A stretch of DNA of 60,110 nucleotides from Modestobacter muralis (GCF_010682105.1 NZ_JAAGWH010000063.1:1-60110); one strand, 5' to 3'. Counted from the first letter of the stretch, positions 8,917 to 17,689 are shown. The notes: generated by a model not told the origin, from the letters alone. Made by a program: numbers and translations.

Positions 8917-9168
8917 GTGGGCAGCCTCGGTGAGCAGTGGTTCGATCACCGTCTGGCGACGGTCGTCTCGGCGGGTGATCGACGGCGGATGACCGCGCTG
9001 CCTCGCGGTCGCCATCGAGGTCACCGGCTGGTGTGTGGCGAATGCTCGATGGTGCTGGCGTGGGATCACTGCCCGTGGGAGCCACCGGCACCGCTGTTGA
9101 TGTGCAACCGGTGTCACGCCATCAACGACCTCACCCGCAGCGTCGGAGCTCTCACGCTGCCTACCTGA
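8917..9168 (+). CDS. Small four-cysteine (zinc-ribbon-like) protein, copy 1
   Basis: 83 residues of unknown family. Four cysteines are arranged as CGEC (40-43) and CNRC (63-66), the spacing of a zinc ribbon, with an extra Cys at 52. A paralogue at 23193-23447 keeps the whole length, the Cys pairs and the blocks HRL, SMVLAW, PPAPLL and AINDLTRSV, and differs by one in-frame codon insertion, so both are genuinely coding. Both frames begin with GTG at the same alignment point; a shorter start at ATG 8989 (59 residues) is also conserved. Copy 1 precedes an OhrR-type gene and copy 2 faces a SpoIIE phosphatase gene. Function unknown. Confidence 0.65.
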   Translation: MGSLGEQWFDHRLATVVSAGDRRRMTALPRGRHRGHRLVCGECSMVLAWDHCPWEPPAPLLMCNRCHAINDLTRSVGALTLPT

Positions 9169-9205
9169 CCGTTCACTGGCGGCCGGCGCCAAGGCTTGGG
9201 CTGGC

Positions 9206-9225
9206 AGTTGACTTGTGCACCAACT
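9206..9225. promoter_or_regulatory. Candidate OhrR operator
   Basis: Inverted repeat AGTTG-N10-CAACT with GTGCAC inside, 19 bases before the OhrR-type start codon. TTGACT at 9208-9213 could be a -35 box in the same segment. OhrR proteins usually repress their own gene through an inverted repeat; the assignment is inference. Confidence 0.4.
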
Positions 9226-9243
9226 TTTGGGGCACCTAGGGTG

Positions 9244-9708
9244 ATGGGTGTGACCATCCCCCGGCCCAGCGTCGTGTTGGATGAGCAGCTCTGCTTCTCC
9301 CTCTACCGGACCTCGAGGGCGCTGACTGCGCTGTACCGGCCGCTGCTGGACCAGCTGGGCATCACCTATCCGCAGTACCTGGTGCTGATGGCGCTGTGGG
9401 AGCAGGACGACCAGACCGTCCGCGAGCTCAGCGACCGCGTCGACCTGGACGCGGGCACGATGTCGCCGATGCTCAAGCGGATGGCCGCCCTCGAGCTGGT
9501 CACCCGGGAGCGCAGTGCCGCTGATGAGCGGCAGGTGCGGATCCGGCTCACCGAGGCCGGCTACGCCCTCAAGAGGTCCGCCTGCGGGGTCTCCGCTGCG
9601 CTGCTCGAGGCCCTCGCGTTCGACGCCGATCGCATCACCGAGCTCCAGCAGGAGCTGGACGAGGTCCTCCAGCGGGTCAGTTCCCGCATCCCCCGGCGAG
9701 CGGCGTAG
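9244..9708 (+). CDS. ohrR: MarR-family regulator, OhrR type (organic peroxide sensor)
   Basis: 154 residues, the usual length. The N-terminal LDEQLCFSLYRTSRALT places the peroxide-sensing cysteine exactly as in OhrR (QLCF), and ITYPQYLVLMALWE, LSDRVDLDAGTMSPMLKRM and RSAADERQVRIRLTEAG are the wing and recognition helix of that family. Known members release DNA when the Cys is oxidised by organic hydroperoxides and derepress ohr. No ohr gene is adjacent; the next gene is a SpoIIE phosphatase, so the target is unclear. ATG 9244 is taken as start; GTG 9250 is possible. Confidence 0.85.
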   Translation: MGVTIPRPSVVLDEQLCFSLYRTSRALTALYRPLLDQLGITYPQYLVLMALWEQDDQTVRELSDRVDLDAGTMSPMLKRMAALELVTRERSAADERQVRIRLTEAGYALKRSACGVSAALLEALAFDADRITELQQELDEVLQRVSSRIPRRAA

Positions 9709-9844
9709 GCCAGTCAGCAGCGGGCCGCAACAGGAGAGGTGTCCGCAGCGACCGGGGCCGTCGAGTCCCCGAGCCTGCCGCAGGTCGGTAGATAGTCAGT
9801 TCAAGGTCACGGCCCCGCACCACGGCGGCTGACGTGCCGTAGCG

Positions 9845-11698
9845 GTGAGGGAGATCGTGCAGATCAAGGAAGGTGCCCTGTACGGGCCTGCGTTCGACTC
9901 GTGGCCGGCGCCGGGGCTGCTGCTGGACACGCAGCTGGTCATCGTCGACGCCACCGCCAGCTACCTGCGGGCTGTGGGCCGGGCCCGAGACGACCTGGTG
10001 GGCCACTACGTGTTCGACGTCTTCCCCGACAGGGCGGGACATGGTGAGGCGAGCCCGCTGGAGGTCTCGATGCGCACGGCACTGGAGACCGGGCTCCCGG
10101 ACCGCCTGCCGCTGCTGAGCTACCCGGTGGAGGAGGCCGGCACGTCGGTCCAGCGGTGGTGGAGCGTGGTGAACATCCCGCTCCCGGGTGTCGACGGCCG
10201 ACCGGTCGGGCTGTTGAACGCGGTCGAGGACCTCACCGAGATGATGGCCGAGCAGGAGAGCAGCCGGCTCGCCCGGGCGGTGGCTGAGGACCTGCGGCGT
10301 CAGTCGGAACGGCTGTCCAGTGACCTGCTCGCCCGGCACCAGGACCTGCAGCAGGTCCGGCGGGCCGAGGCGCGCACCGCCCGGCGGCTGGCGGCGCTGG
10401 CGGAGGTGTCGCTGGCATTGGCCGGTGCTGAGACGGTCGAGGCACTCACCGACGTGGTGATCGCCGGGCTGGGTGCCCTGGGCGCGGACGGTGGGGCCGT
10501 GGGGGTGCTGGACGAGACCGGCACTCACCTGCGGCTGAGCATGACCGACTCCCTGGGGATGGACGCGCGGCGGGTCTTCTCGATGATCCCGATGGGCGTG
10601 GAGCTGCCGGCGACGGTCGCTGCCCGGACCGGGGAGCCGCTCTTGCTGGGCGATCGTGTCATCGGTTCGGCGTTCTCACCCGACATGGCCGAGGTCTATG
10701 CCACCGCCGGGAGGGAGGCGTGGGCGGCGTTCCCGCTGCAGGTGGAGGACCGGCTGCTGGGCTCGATGACGGTTGGCTGGGACGCACCGCAGGACTTCGC
10801 GGTCGGGGACGTGGAGTTGCTGACCGCGTTCGCCGCCCAGTGCGCCCAGGCCCTGGACCGGCTGCTGCAACGGCAGGCCGAACGATCGGCGGCCACGGTC
10901 AGCCGGGCAATGTCGGAAGCGCTGCAGCGCAGCCTGCTCACCCCACCGGTACAGCCAGATCACCTGCAGATCGCCGTGCGCTACGTCCCGGCCGTGCACG
11001 ACGTCCAGGTCGGCGGTGACTGGTACGACGCGTTCCTGGTCTCCGACGGCAGCATGCAGCTGGTGGTCGGGGACGTGTCCGGGCACGGGCAGGAGGCGGC
11101 AGCGGCGATGGGGCAGGTGCGCAACGTGCTGCGCGGCATCGCCCACACCATGGTCGAGCCCCCCGCGGCGGTGCTCAGCCAGCTGGACCTGGCCATGGAA
11201 CACCTGGCGGTGGACACCCTGGTCACTGCCGTGCTGGCCAAGGTCGAGCAGACCGAGGCCGAGGCCGCGGCCGGGATGCGGACGCTGCGCTGGTCCAACG
11301 CCGGCCACCCACCGCCGGTCCTCATCCATCCCGACGCGACCGCGGAGCTGCTGGAGCGGCCGGTCGACCGGCTGCTGGGGGTCGACCCGGACAGCCCCCG
11401 CCGTGATCACACCGCCAGCCTGGCCCCCGGGTCGACCGTGCTCCTCTACACCGACGGGCTCGTGGAGCGCCGCGGCGTCCCGCTGGAGGAGGGTTTCGAG
11501 TGGCTGCGCTCAGCGGCGCAGGCCCTGGCCGCGCGTGACCTTCCGCTCGAGCAGTTGTGTGATGAGCTGCTGGCACAGCTGGGCGGTGAGGCCGACGACG
11601 ACATCGCGATCCTCGCGATCCGCGCCCATCCGGAGGACCGCCCGCGACCGCCGGAGGCAGGCCCATCGGTCCTGCCGGATGACCTCACCACCGGTTAG
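9845..11698 (+). CDS. PAS-GAF-SpoIIE (PP2C) serine phosphatase
   Basis: 617 residues: PAS-like domain (about 15-135), a coiled linker, a GAF domain (about 185-345), and a SpoIIE/PP2C phosphatase domain (about 375-600) with VGGDWYDAF, VVGDVSGHGQEAAA, LLYTDGLVERR and the metal-binding DDIAILAIR. Such proteins dephosphorylate STAS anti-anti-sigma factors in RsbU-like partner switching; the sensors presumably bind a small ligand. The start is GTG 9845; GTG 9857, preceded by GAGGGAG, is an alternative. It is the only plus-strand phosphatase of the three here. A convergent anti-sigma gene ends just downstream. Confidence 0.88.
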   Translation: MREIVQIKEGALYGPAFDSWPAPGLLLDTQLVIVDATASYLRAVGRARDDLVGHYVFDVFPDRAGHGEASPLEVSMRTALETGLPDRLPLLSYPVEEAGTSVQRWWSVVNIPLPGVDGRPVGLLNAVEDLTEMMAEQESSRLARAVAEDLRRQSERLSSDLLARHQDLQQVRRAEARTARRLAALAEVSLALAGAETVEALTDVVIAGLGALGADGGAVGVLDETGTHLRLSMTDSLGMDARRVFSMIPMGVELPATVAARTGEPLLLGDRVIGSAFSPDMAEVYATAGREAWAAFPLQVEDRLLGSMTVGWDAPQDFAVGDVELLTAFAAQCAQALDRLLQRQAERSAATVSRAMSEALQRSLLTPPVQPDHLQIAVRYVPAVHDVQVGGDWYDAFLVSDGSMQLVVGDVSGHGQEAAAAMGQVRNVLRGIAHTMVEPPAAVLSQLDLAMEHLAVDTLVTAVLAKVEQTEAEAAAGMRTLRWSNAGHPPPVLIHPDATAELLERPVDRLLGVDPDSPRRDHTASLAPGSTVLLYTDGLVERRGVPLEEGFEWLRSAAQALAARDLPLEQLCDELLAQLGGEADDDIAILAIRAHPEDRPRPPEAGPSVLPDDLTTG

Positions 11699-11728
11699 CA
11701 GTCCGGGTGACGGCCTCCCCGACCGTTT

Positions 11729-12220
11729 TCAGGTTCTCTTCTTGATGCGGGCCCAGACCAGCTTGTGGTCGGGTTGGTAGTGCACGCCGTGGGCGGTGGT
11801 GAGGTCGGCGATGACGTAGAGGCCGTAGCCGCCCTGGCCGGCGGGTCGCTCCCGTGCGGGGGTGGGTGGGAGTTGAGGGGCGCTGTCGATGACGACGACG
11901 AGCCAATGGTGCTCCTCGTCCCCGATGTGCAGGCTGGAGGGAGGGACTGCGTGCCGGATGGCGTTGGAGGTCAGTTCGTCGATGACCAGGATGGCCTGGT
12001 CGACGGTGTCCTCGACGGCTGGTGTGGGTTCTTCCTCTCTGGCCACGTCGAGTGAGGAGAGCAGGAAGTCCCGAACCTGCCGGCGGACCAGGCTCAGCCC
12101 GCGCAGGGACTGCAGTTCCAGGACCAGTCGTGGATTGACGGCCTCGGGGAGGGGGCGGTCGGTGTGCCAGGAGGCGAAGGCCTCGGCGTAGTGCGTCGGT
12201 GTCCGGGTGGGGTCGCTCAT
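11729..12220 (-). CDS. Anti-sigma-type serine kinase (RsbW-like HATPase)
   Basis: 163 residues with a histidine-kinase-like ATPase fold: the N-box ILVIDELTSNAIRHA, and a G-box in GQGGYGLYVIADL. These proteins bind a sigma factor or phosphorylate a STAS antagonist. ATG 12220 overlaps the stop of the upstream SpoIIE phosphatase (ATGA), so the two are translationally coupled and form a kinase-phosphatase pair. A longer upstream extension of the frame overlaps the phosphatase gene and is rejected. The sigma factor controlled is not in the window. Confidence 0.87.
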   Translation of the reverse strand: MSDPTRTPTHYAEAFASWHTDRPLPEAVNPRLVLELQSLRGLSLVRRQVRDFLLSSLDVAREEEPTPAVEDTVDQAILVIDELTSNAIRHAVPPSSLHIGDEEHHWLVVVIDSAPQLPPTPARERPAGQGGYGLYVIADLTTAHGVHYQPDHKLVWARIKKRT

Positions 12221-14265
12221 GCGGTGGGGTCCTCCTGGCCTGAGCGGTCCCGGCGATGCAGCCGGATGGCGACGAGTGCGACGTCGTCGGTGGGGCGCCT
12301 GTCGACGAGGCGGGTCAGGAGCCCGTCGCACAGCTCGTCGAGGCTCGCACCGGCCAGTTCGGTCGCGACCGTGGTGAGCCGGTCGAGCCCGGCGTCGAGA
12401 TCGGAGTCGGGGCGTTCGACGAGCCCGTCGGTGTAGAGCAGCACAGTGGAACCCTGATCAAGGGCGATGACCTGCTCGCTGCGGGTGGTGGCCGGATCGA
12501 CTCCCAGGAGCAGGTCGCCCTTCGCAGCACCCAGCAGGACGTGACTGCCGTCGGCGTGCAGGACCAGGGGCGGGGGATGCCCGGCGTTGGCCCAGCGCAT
12601 GCGGGTGACCCCCCGGTCGGCTTCATCGGGAGTCTGCTCGAACCGGGCGATGGCGGCGGTGGCGAGGGTGCTGATCTGCAGCAGCTGCATGGTGGTGTCC
12701 ACCCCGCGCAGCACCTCGGCGGGCCCGGCATCGCTGTAGCCGGCGATCCCGCGCAGCAGGCTGCGGAGCTGGCCCATGGCTGCGGCCGCGGCGGTGTCGT
12801 GACCGACGACGTCACCGATCACGATCGTGGTGGCGTCCCCGGGCTGGAGGAAGGCGTCATACCAATCGCCACCGACCCGGGCGGCCTGGCTGGCGGGCAA
12901 GTAGCGGACCACGATCTGAGCGTTGTCGGGCTGGGGTGGGTCGGTGAGCAGGCTGCGCTGCAGGTCCTCGGCCAGTTGGGCGCGGGTCTGGCTCACCCGG
13001 CTGGCCTGTAGGGCGGCGCCCAGGCGGTCGGCGATGTCCTGGGCGCTGGCTTCGCTGTCGTGATCGACGGGCCGGTCCGGGGAGCTCAGCAGGGTGAGCG
13101 CGCCCAGCACCGCACCGTGGGCACGCAGCGGGTGGACCGACCCGCGCGGGGGGCCCAGCCGGTCCAGGTGGACCCGGGCGGGGGCGTTGACCGGCACCGT
13201 GGCGATGGTCTCCGCGGTCAGCAGCTCAGTGACGCCGGTGCGCAGGGCGCGGGCGAAGGGTGCGTGCGGTGGCAGGTCGACCAGGCGCATCTGGGCGTAC
13301 TCCTGCAGCGCCGAGCGCAGGTGCTCATCGTGGTGCCAAGAGCTGAGGTCGCGGGCGCGGCCGTCGGGACCGATCTCGGTCACGATGCAACTGTCGGCGA
13401 GCGCCGGCACCACCATCTGCGGCAGGCGGTGCAGCAGGACGTGAACGTCACCGGAGTTGAGGGCGTGGGAGATCTCGGCGACCAGGGCGAGTCGTGCGGC
13501 GGTGCGCGCTGCCCGCTGGTCTCCTTCAACCCGGGCGGTGACGTCGGAGAAGTACACCGACAACCCATCGGGAGTGGGCCAGGCCCGCAGCTCGTACCAG
13601 CCATCCAGCGGCGGTGGGTAGTAGGCGGGGAAGTTGACCGGCTCACCGGTGCTGACCGCCCGCCGATAGCTGTCCTCGAAGACCGATCCGACGGCGGCGG
13701 GGAACTCCGCCCAGATCACCCGCCCCAACAGCTCCTCGCGGCTGCGGAGCAGGATCTTCTCCGCAGCGGCGTTGACGTGGGTGAACCGCCACTCCCGGTC
13801 CAGGGAGTAGAAGCCGGCCGGCATCGCCTCCAGCACCCGGACGACCGCGAGCTCGGTGTCCCGCTGGTCGGTGACGTCGTAGGCCGCACCCAGCAGGCGC
13901 ACCGGTCGCCCGTCGGGGTCGCACAGCCGGCGTCCCCGAGCCGAGATCCACCGGGTGTCCCCGCTGGGCAGACACACCCTGTAGATCGAGGCGAAGTCGT
14001 TGCCCGTGCTGATCGCGGTCGCCAAATCGGCGGTGACCCGGTCCAGGTCGTCGGGGTGCAGCCGGTTGTTGAACCCGTCGATCGAGCTGTCGAAGGTGCC
14101 GAGGTCGAAGCCGAACATCTCGATGAGCCGGTCGTCCCAGTCCAGCCGGCCGGAGACGAGGTCCCAGTCGAAGGTGCCAATGCCGGCCGCGTCGATGGCC
14201 AGCTCGCCGCGGAGCCGATCAGCCTCCCGAGCATCGAGGAGCGTCCGGTCCTCTGCGTCGTCCAC
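12217..14265 (-). CDS. PAS-PAS-GAF-SpoIIE (PP2C) phosphatase, copy 1
   Basis: 682 residues: two PAS domains (about 20-135 and 140-255; the first has FDWDLVSGRLDWDDRL and LPSGDTRWISARGR, the second FYSLDREWRFTHVN), a GAF domain (about 265-430), and a SpoIIE phosphatase domain (about 445-670) with VGGDWYDAFLQ, VIGDVVGHDTAAAA, LLYTDGLVERP and DDVALVAIR. It is a close paralogue of the protein at 23507-25630. GTG 14265 follows AGAGAGGACGAC, and the same start context occurs in the paralogue. It probably integrates a signal and dephosphorylates a STAS protein, opposing the coupled kinase encoded by the next gene. Confidence 0.88.
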   Translation of the reverse strand: MDDAEDRTLLDAREADRLRGELAIDAAGIGTFDWDLVSGRLDWDDRLIEMFGFDLGTFDSSIDGFNNRLHPDDLDRVTADLATAISTGNDFASIYRVCLPSGDTRWISARGRRLCDPDGRPVRLLGAAYDVTDQRDTELAVVRVLEAMPAGFYSLDREWRFTHVNAAAEKILLRSREELLGRVIWAEFPAAVGSVFEDSYRRAVSTGEPVNFPAYYPPPLDGWYELRAWPTPDGLSVYFSDVTARVEGDQRAARTAARLALVAEISHALNSGDVHVLLHRLPQMVVPALADSCIVTEIGPDGRARDLSSWHHDEHLRSALQEYAQMRLVDLPPHAPFARALRTGVTELLTAETIATVPVNAPARVHLDRLGPPRGSVHPLRAHGAVLGALTLLSSPDRPVDHDSEASAQDIADRLGAALQASRVSQTRAQLAEDLQRSLLTDPPQPDNAQIVVRYLPASQAARVGGDWYDAFLQPGDATTIVIGDVVGHDTAAAAAMGQLRSLLRGIAGYSDAGPAEVLRGVDTTMQLLQISTLATAAIARFEQTPDEADRGVTRMRWANAGHPPPLVLHADGSHVLLGAAKGDLLLGVDPATTRSEQVIALDQGSTVLLYTDGLVERPDSDLDAGLDRLTTVATELAGASLDELCDGLLTRLVDRRPTDDVALVAIRLHRRDRSGQEDPTA

Positions 14266-14349
14266 GTCGTCCTCTCTGCGGCGGTGGCCTGAAGCAAGTC
14301 TGCCCGCGGCTGGTCACCGGCCAGTGGGTGATCATTCACTGCGCGCGTC

Positions 14350-14365
14350 TCGTTGCGTACAACAA
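14350..14365. promoter_or_regulatory. Palindrome upstream of phosphatase copy 1
   Basis: TCGTTGCGTACAACAA, with arms GTTG/CAAC, lies 85 bases before the phosphatase start. A nearly identical palindrome lies at the same distance before the paralogous phosphatase (25710-25725). It could be a shared operator or promoter element, or residual homology from duplication. Confidence 0.4.
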
Positions 14366-14403
14366 TCGATGCCACCATGCGGTGCCGCCGCCGCAGCCTG
14401 ATT

Positions 14404-14467
14404 GACCGAGCGACCGAGCGACCGAGCGACCGAGCGACCGAGCGACCGAGCGACCGAGTGACCGAGC
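14404..14467. repeat. 8-bp tandem repeat, eight copies
   Basis: GACCGAGC is repeated eight times head to tail (the seventh copy ends in T). It lies between the RelE toxin gene end and the phosphatase promoter. A simple-sequence array of this type can change length by slippage. Confidence 0.95.
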
Positions 14468-14477
14468 GGACGGTCGC

Positions 14478-14750
14478 TCAGCCGTAGGCGTCCGCTCGGT
14501 GGGAGATGCGAACGACCTGGACCCGGACCTGCTCGTCATGGATGGAGTAGATGACCCGGTACTGGCCACGCCGGGCGGAGTAGTAACCCTCCAGGTTGAA
14601 ACGCAGGGGCTTCCCGACCCGGTAGGGAGCCTGGGCCAGTGCGCCGAACAGGAAGTCCACGACGGCTGCGGCCACCGCCTCGGGCAGGTCGCGCTCGATG
14701 GCGCGCTTGGCTTGAGGGGACAGGACGACCGTGTACGACTCGGGGGTCAC
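14478..14750 (-). CDS. RelE/ParE-type toxin
   Basis: 90 residues with the RelE fold pattern: YTVVLSPQAKRAIERDLP at the start, PYRVGKPLRFNLEGYYSARRG and QYRVIYSIHDEQVRVQVVRISHRADAY at the end, the last being the usual RelE C-terminal signature. Members cleave mRNA at the ribosome, or act on gyrase in ParE. GTG 14750 overlaps the stop of the upstream antitoxin gene (GTGA), the classic operon order antitoxin then toxin. Likely role: stabilisation of the island or stress response. Confidence 0.9.
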   Translation of the reverse strand: MTPESYTVVLSPQAKRAIERDLPEAVAAAVVDFLFGALAQAPYRVGKPLRFNLEGYYSARRGQYRVIYSIHDEQVRVQVVRISHRADAYG

Positions 14751-15022
14751 GCTCGGCGCGCGGCCAGCGCGGCTCGGATCTCCGCCTCGTCGTGCACCGT
14801 GCCGGCAGCGATATCGCGCTCGGCCTGGCGGATGTCAGCCATCGCCTGGGGGTCTGACTGGATCGCGAGGGTCTCGACGAGGGACTCGTAGTCCTCGGCG
14901 GCGAGGAGGACGGCGACCGGGGTTCCGTTCTTGGTGATGGTGACGCGCTCATGGGTGCCCGTGACGTTGGAGACGACCTCGCTGAATGAGGCCTTCACCG
15001 ATGCCAAGCTCTGCGTGACCAT
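14747..15022 (-). CDS. Phd/YefM-type antitoxin
   Basis: 91 residues. The N-terminal half (SLASVKASFSEVVSNV, ERVTITKNGTPVAVLL, DYESLVETL) is the DNA-binding Phd/YefM fold, and the C-terminal part (MADIRQAERDIAAGTV) is the toxin-binding tail. ATG 15022 gives the usual family length; ATG 15040 is in frame. Just upstream, three CTAT words at nine-base intervals on the minus strand may be the autoregulatory site. It forms an operon with the overlapping RelE gene. Confidence 0.88.
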   Translation of the reverse strand: MVTQSLASVKASFSEVVSNVTGTHERVTITKNGTPVAVLLAAEDYESLVETLAIQSDPQAMADIRQAERDIAAGTVHDEAEIRAALAARRA

Positions 15023-15144
15023 GACCAGAATAGTAGTCATAGAAGTGATAGTCGGCAAGCACTTGCCCGGCGCTGATCAGGCGATGTGGTGCTCCCGCGG
15101 GCTCGTCCACGTCCTCACCATTTGGGGACCAGTACGTTTCGTTA

Positions 15145-15861
15145 GTGACCGACGTGCCTGAGATGCCGGCTGATCCGACGGAGCACCTCGGTGAGGTGAT
15201 GAGCCGGGTGGCCCGTCAGCTGCAGGAGGAGCACGGGGACGTGGAGGGCACGTTGCAGGCGATCACCGCCTCGGCGGTGGCCGCGGTGCCCGGTGCGGTC
15301 GAGTGCGGGATCAGCTACGTGATCGGCCGGCGGAAGGTGGAGCCGCGGGCCTGGACCAGCGAGCTGCCCAAGGCCGTCGACGGCCTGCAGGACGAGATCG
15401 GCGAAGGACCTTGTCTGGACGCGATCTGGGAGGAGCAGGTGGTCCGGGTCGATGACGTCCGCACCGAGCAGCGTTGGCCGCGGTTCGCCGTGCGGGCCGC
15501 GGACCTGGGCGCGGGCAGCCTGATGTGCTTCCAGCTGTTCGTCGAAGGCGACAACCTCGGAGCGATGAACCTCTACGCCACCGAGGTCGGTGCCTTCAAC
15601 GAGGTCAGCCAGGAGGTCGGCTTGATGTACGCCGCTCATGCCGCCATCGCCTTGGCCGGCGCTGAGCACGAGCAGAACCTGCACAGCGGCATGCGCAACC
15701 GGGACCTCATCGGCCAGGCCAAGGGCATTTTGATGGAGCGCCACAAGCTCACCGCCGACCAGGCGTTCGGCGTCCTGGCGCGCACGTCCTCGCTGACCAA
15801 CCGCAAGCTCAACAACATCGCCGACGAGCTCACCAGCACCGGCCAGCTCCCTGACCACTGA
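15145..15861 (+). CDS. GAF-ANTAR transcription antitermination regulator
   Basis: 238 residues: a GAF domain (about 15-165; GPCLDAIWEEQVVRVDDV, RWPRFAVRA, NLYATEVGAFNE) and a C-terminal ANTAR domain (about 175-235; RNRDLIGQAKGILMERHKLT, DQAFGVLARTSSLTNRKLNNIA). ANTAR domains bind paired RNA hairpins and let polymerase read through terminators. GTG 15145 is used; GTG 15154 is possible. It is one of three ANTAR proteins in the window, with the same architecture as that at 22017-22748. Targets unknown. Confidence 0.9.
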   Translation: MTDVPEMPADPTEHLGEVMSRVARQLQEEHGDVEGTLQAITASAVAAVPGAVECGISYVIGRRKVEPRAWTSELPKAVDGLQDEIGEGPCLDAIWEEQVVRVDDVRTEQRWPRFAVRAADLGAGSLMCFQLFVEGDNLGAMNLYATEVGAFNEVSQEVGLMYAAHAAIALAGAEHEQNLHSGMRNRDLIGQAKGILMERHKLTADQAFGVLARTSSLTNRKLNNIADELTSTGQLPDH

Positions 15862-15966
15862 GACCTTGGTGCCGCTGAGCCGCAAGGTCGCCAGGCTCGA
15901 GCCGCAGTAACCCAGAAACGGTCAGTGGCCGTCCATTCGGGCCGTTGATTTCGGGCACGGGTTCTG

Positions 15967-16019
15967 GGCCGGTTGACTCGTCGACTGACCTGGCCGAACG
16001 TCCGACGAGTCAACTGGCC
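15967..16019. terminator. Bidirectional hairpin between convergent genes
   Basis: A perfect 12-bp inverted repeat (GTTGACTCGTCG at 15972-15983 with 16003-16014), extended by GGCC on both sides after one mismatch, with a 19-base loop. It lies between the ANTAR gene and the convergent LysE remnant. Confidence 0.65.
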
Positions 16020-16027
16020 ATCGGAGC

Positions 16028-16074
16028 GGCCCAAAAACGGGCGTTAGTGAGCGGTCGAAGAGATGCGCGAACGT
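16028..16074. repeat. Dispersed repeat, copy 1 (short form)
   Basis: The segment GGCCCAAAAACGGGCGTTAG and the following AGTGAGCGGTCGAAG, then a diverged part ending TATCTACCGGTCG, resemble the sequence at 23062-23140 with an internal deletion. Confidence 0.45.
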
Positions 16075-16706
16075 CTATCTACCGGTCGAAGTGAGTGCTA
16101 CGCGTAGGCCCAACGCGATGAGCACTGTGCCGGTGACCCGTTCGATCGTGGTGGCGACCCGCTTGCGGGACAGCACTTGGCCGAGCGCACCCACAGCGAG
16201 GGAGAACAGCCGCCACCACACGACGGCCACGCCGAAGAAGACGGCTGCCAGGACGGCGGTGGTCGTGACGGGCTCACCGGGCGAGACGAACTGTGGGGTA
16301 AGGTCAGGAAGATCAGCGCGATCTTCGGGTTGAGCAGGTTGCTGACCAGGCCCTGCTGGAAGGCCGCCCTCCGCCCCAGCGCCGTCGGCACGGGCGTTTC
16401 GGTGGGCGTGGCGGCGGGGCCCTTGCGTGAGTGCCATAGGGCCATCACGCCGAGGTAGATCAGGTATCCCGCGCCGACGAGCTTGAGGACCATGAAGGCG
16501 GTCGCCGATGCGGCGAGGACTGCCGCCAGGCCGACCGCGGCCGCGGTGGCGTACACGGCGATGCCGGCGCAGCAGCCCAGCCCTGTCCACCATGCGCTCG
16601 TAACTCCGCCTCGAACGCCGTTCCGCAGGACGAGGGCCATGTCCGGTCCCGGGGTCAGCGTGAGGACTGCGACCACGGCGAGGAAGGGCAGGAGCTGAGC
16701 TGGCAT
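16075..16706 (-). pseudogene. LysE-family amino-acid exporter, frameshifted
   Basis: The first part (MPAQLLPFLAVVAVLTLTPG, MALVLRNGVRGG, LVGAGYLIYLGVMALW, QGLVSNLLNPKIALIFLTL) is a typical LysE/RhtB translocator. Homology then continues in another frame (QFVSPGEPVTTTAVLAAVFF to the end LGLRVALTSTGR). The two frames join near 16293-16299; one missing base in the run of C (GGGG on this strand) explains it. Six membrane helices would result if repaired. It is either a real pseudogene or a sequencing error. Confidence 0.8.
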
Positions 16707-16816
16707 GGGCTCAGCGTGCCAAACCGTCAGGCGATGCCCCAGTGCTGCGACGTATGGGCGGTTCAAGCCCGTTGGTGCTGACGAGCACGTGCGGGACACC
16801 GGGGGTGGTGTCGACG

Positions 16817-17689
16817 TCATCCTCTGTGGAGCGAGGCGTGCAGCTGATGGGCGAGCGCGACGTACTCGCGGACGAGCGGGCTGCGGCTGGCGACTGCCCA
16901 GGCCAGGGAGACCCGGTTGGGTGCGATGTCGCTGATGGGGCTGTGTGCCACGTCGGGACGGGTGTAGAAGGTCGCCGTCGACAGTGGGAGCACAGCGATC
17001 CCTCGGCCAGTTGCGACGTGTTCCAGCTTCTCCTCCACGGTCGAGGCCGGTGGCGCTGCGGTCCGGCGGCCGGTCCGGAGCTCGCTGGCGATGTCGCGCC
17101 ACTCCGGGACCGCGTCGGGGTCTTGGAGCAGGTGCTCGTCGGCGAGGTCGGTGATGCTCACCGACTCCTTTCCCGCCAGCCGGTGGTCGGCGGCCATCAC
17201 CAGCACCCGAGGCTCCTCAAGCAGTGGCTCCAGGGCCAGACCGCGCTGGTCGACGGGCAGACGCACGTAGCTGACGTCGGCTCGTCCGTCGAGGACCACG
17301 GTGGTCTGGTCGCCCCACCCGGTGCGCAGGACCTCGATGTCGAGTTCGGGATGGGCCGCGCGCAGCGCGCGGACCTCGGCAGTGACGATCAGCCCGGGCA
17401 TGAACCCCACCCGGAAGGACGCCGGCCCCGCAGCTGCTGCTGTCACCCGCCGCAGCAGCGCCGCAGCCTCCGACAGCAGAGGAGCCGAGTCCACCTGCAA
17501 TTGCCGGCCGGCCGCGGTGAGGGCGGTGCTGCGCTGGTTGCGTACGAAGAGCTGGACGCCCAGCTCTTCCTCCAGTGCGCGTATCTGGCGGGAGAGGACC
17601 GGCTGGGCGATGTGCAGTTCCTCGGCTGCCCGGCCGAAGTGCAGGTGCTCGGCGACAGCGAGGAAGTAGCGGAGCTTGCGCAGGTCCAC
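16817..17689 (-). CDS. LysR-family transcriptional regulator
   Basis: 290 residues. The N-terminal winged helix-turn-helix is typical (LRKLRYFLAVAEHLHFGRAA, QPVLSRQIRALEEELGVQLF), followed by a periplasmic-binding-like effector domain (about 90-285). GTG 17689 starts the protein at VDLRKLRYF, as usual in the family; GTG 17701 adds four residues. It is divergent from an SDR / MFS / SDR operon across about 120 bases, and probably regulates it in response to a small molecule. Confidence 0.9.
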   Translation of the reverse strand: MDLRKLRYFLAVAEHLHFGRAAEELHIAQPVLSRQIRALEEELGVQLFVRNQRSTALTAAGRQLQVDSAPLLSEAAALLRRVTAAAAGPASFRVGFMPGLIVTAEVRALRAAHPELDIEVLRTGWGDQTTVVLDGRADVSYVRLPVDQRGLALEPLLEEPRVLVMAADHRLAGKESVSITDLADEHLLQDPDAVPEWRDIASELRTGRRTAAPPASTVEEKLEHVATGRGIAVLPLSTATFYTRPDVAHSPISDIAPNRVSLAWAVASRSPLVREYVALAHQLHASLHRG

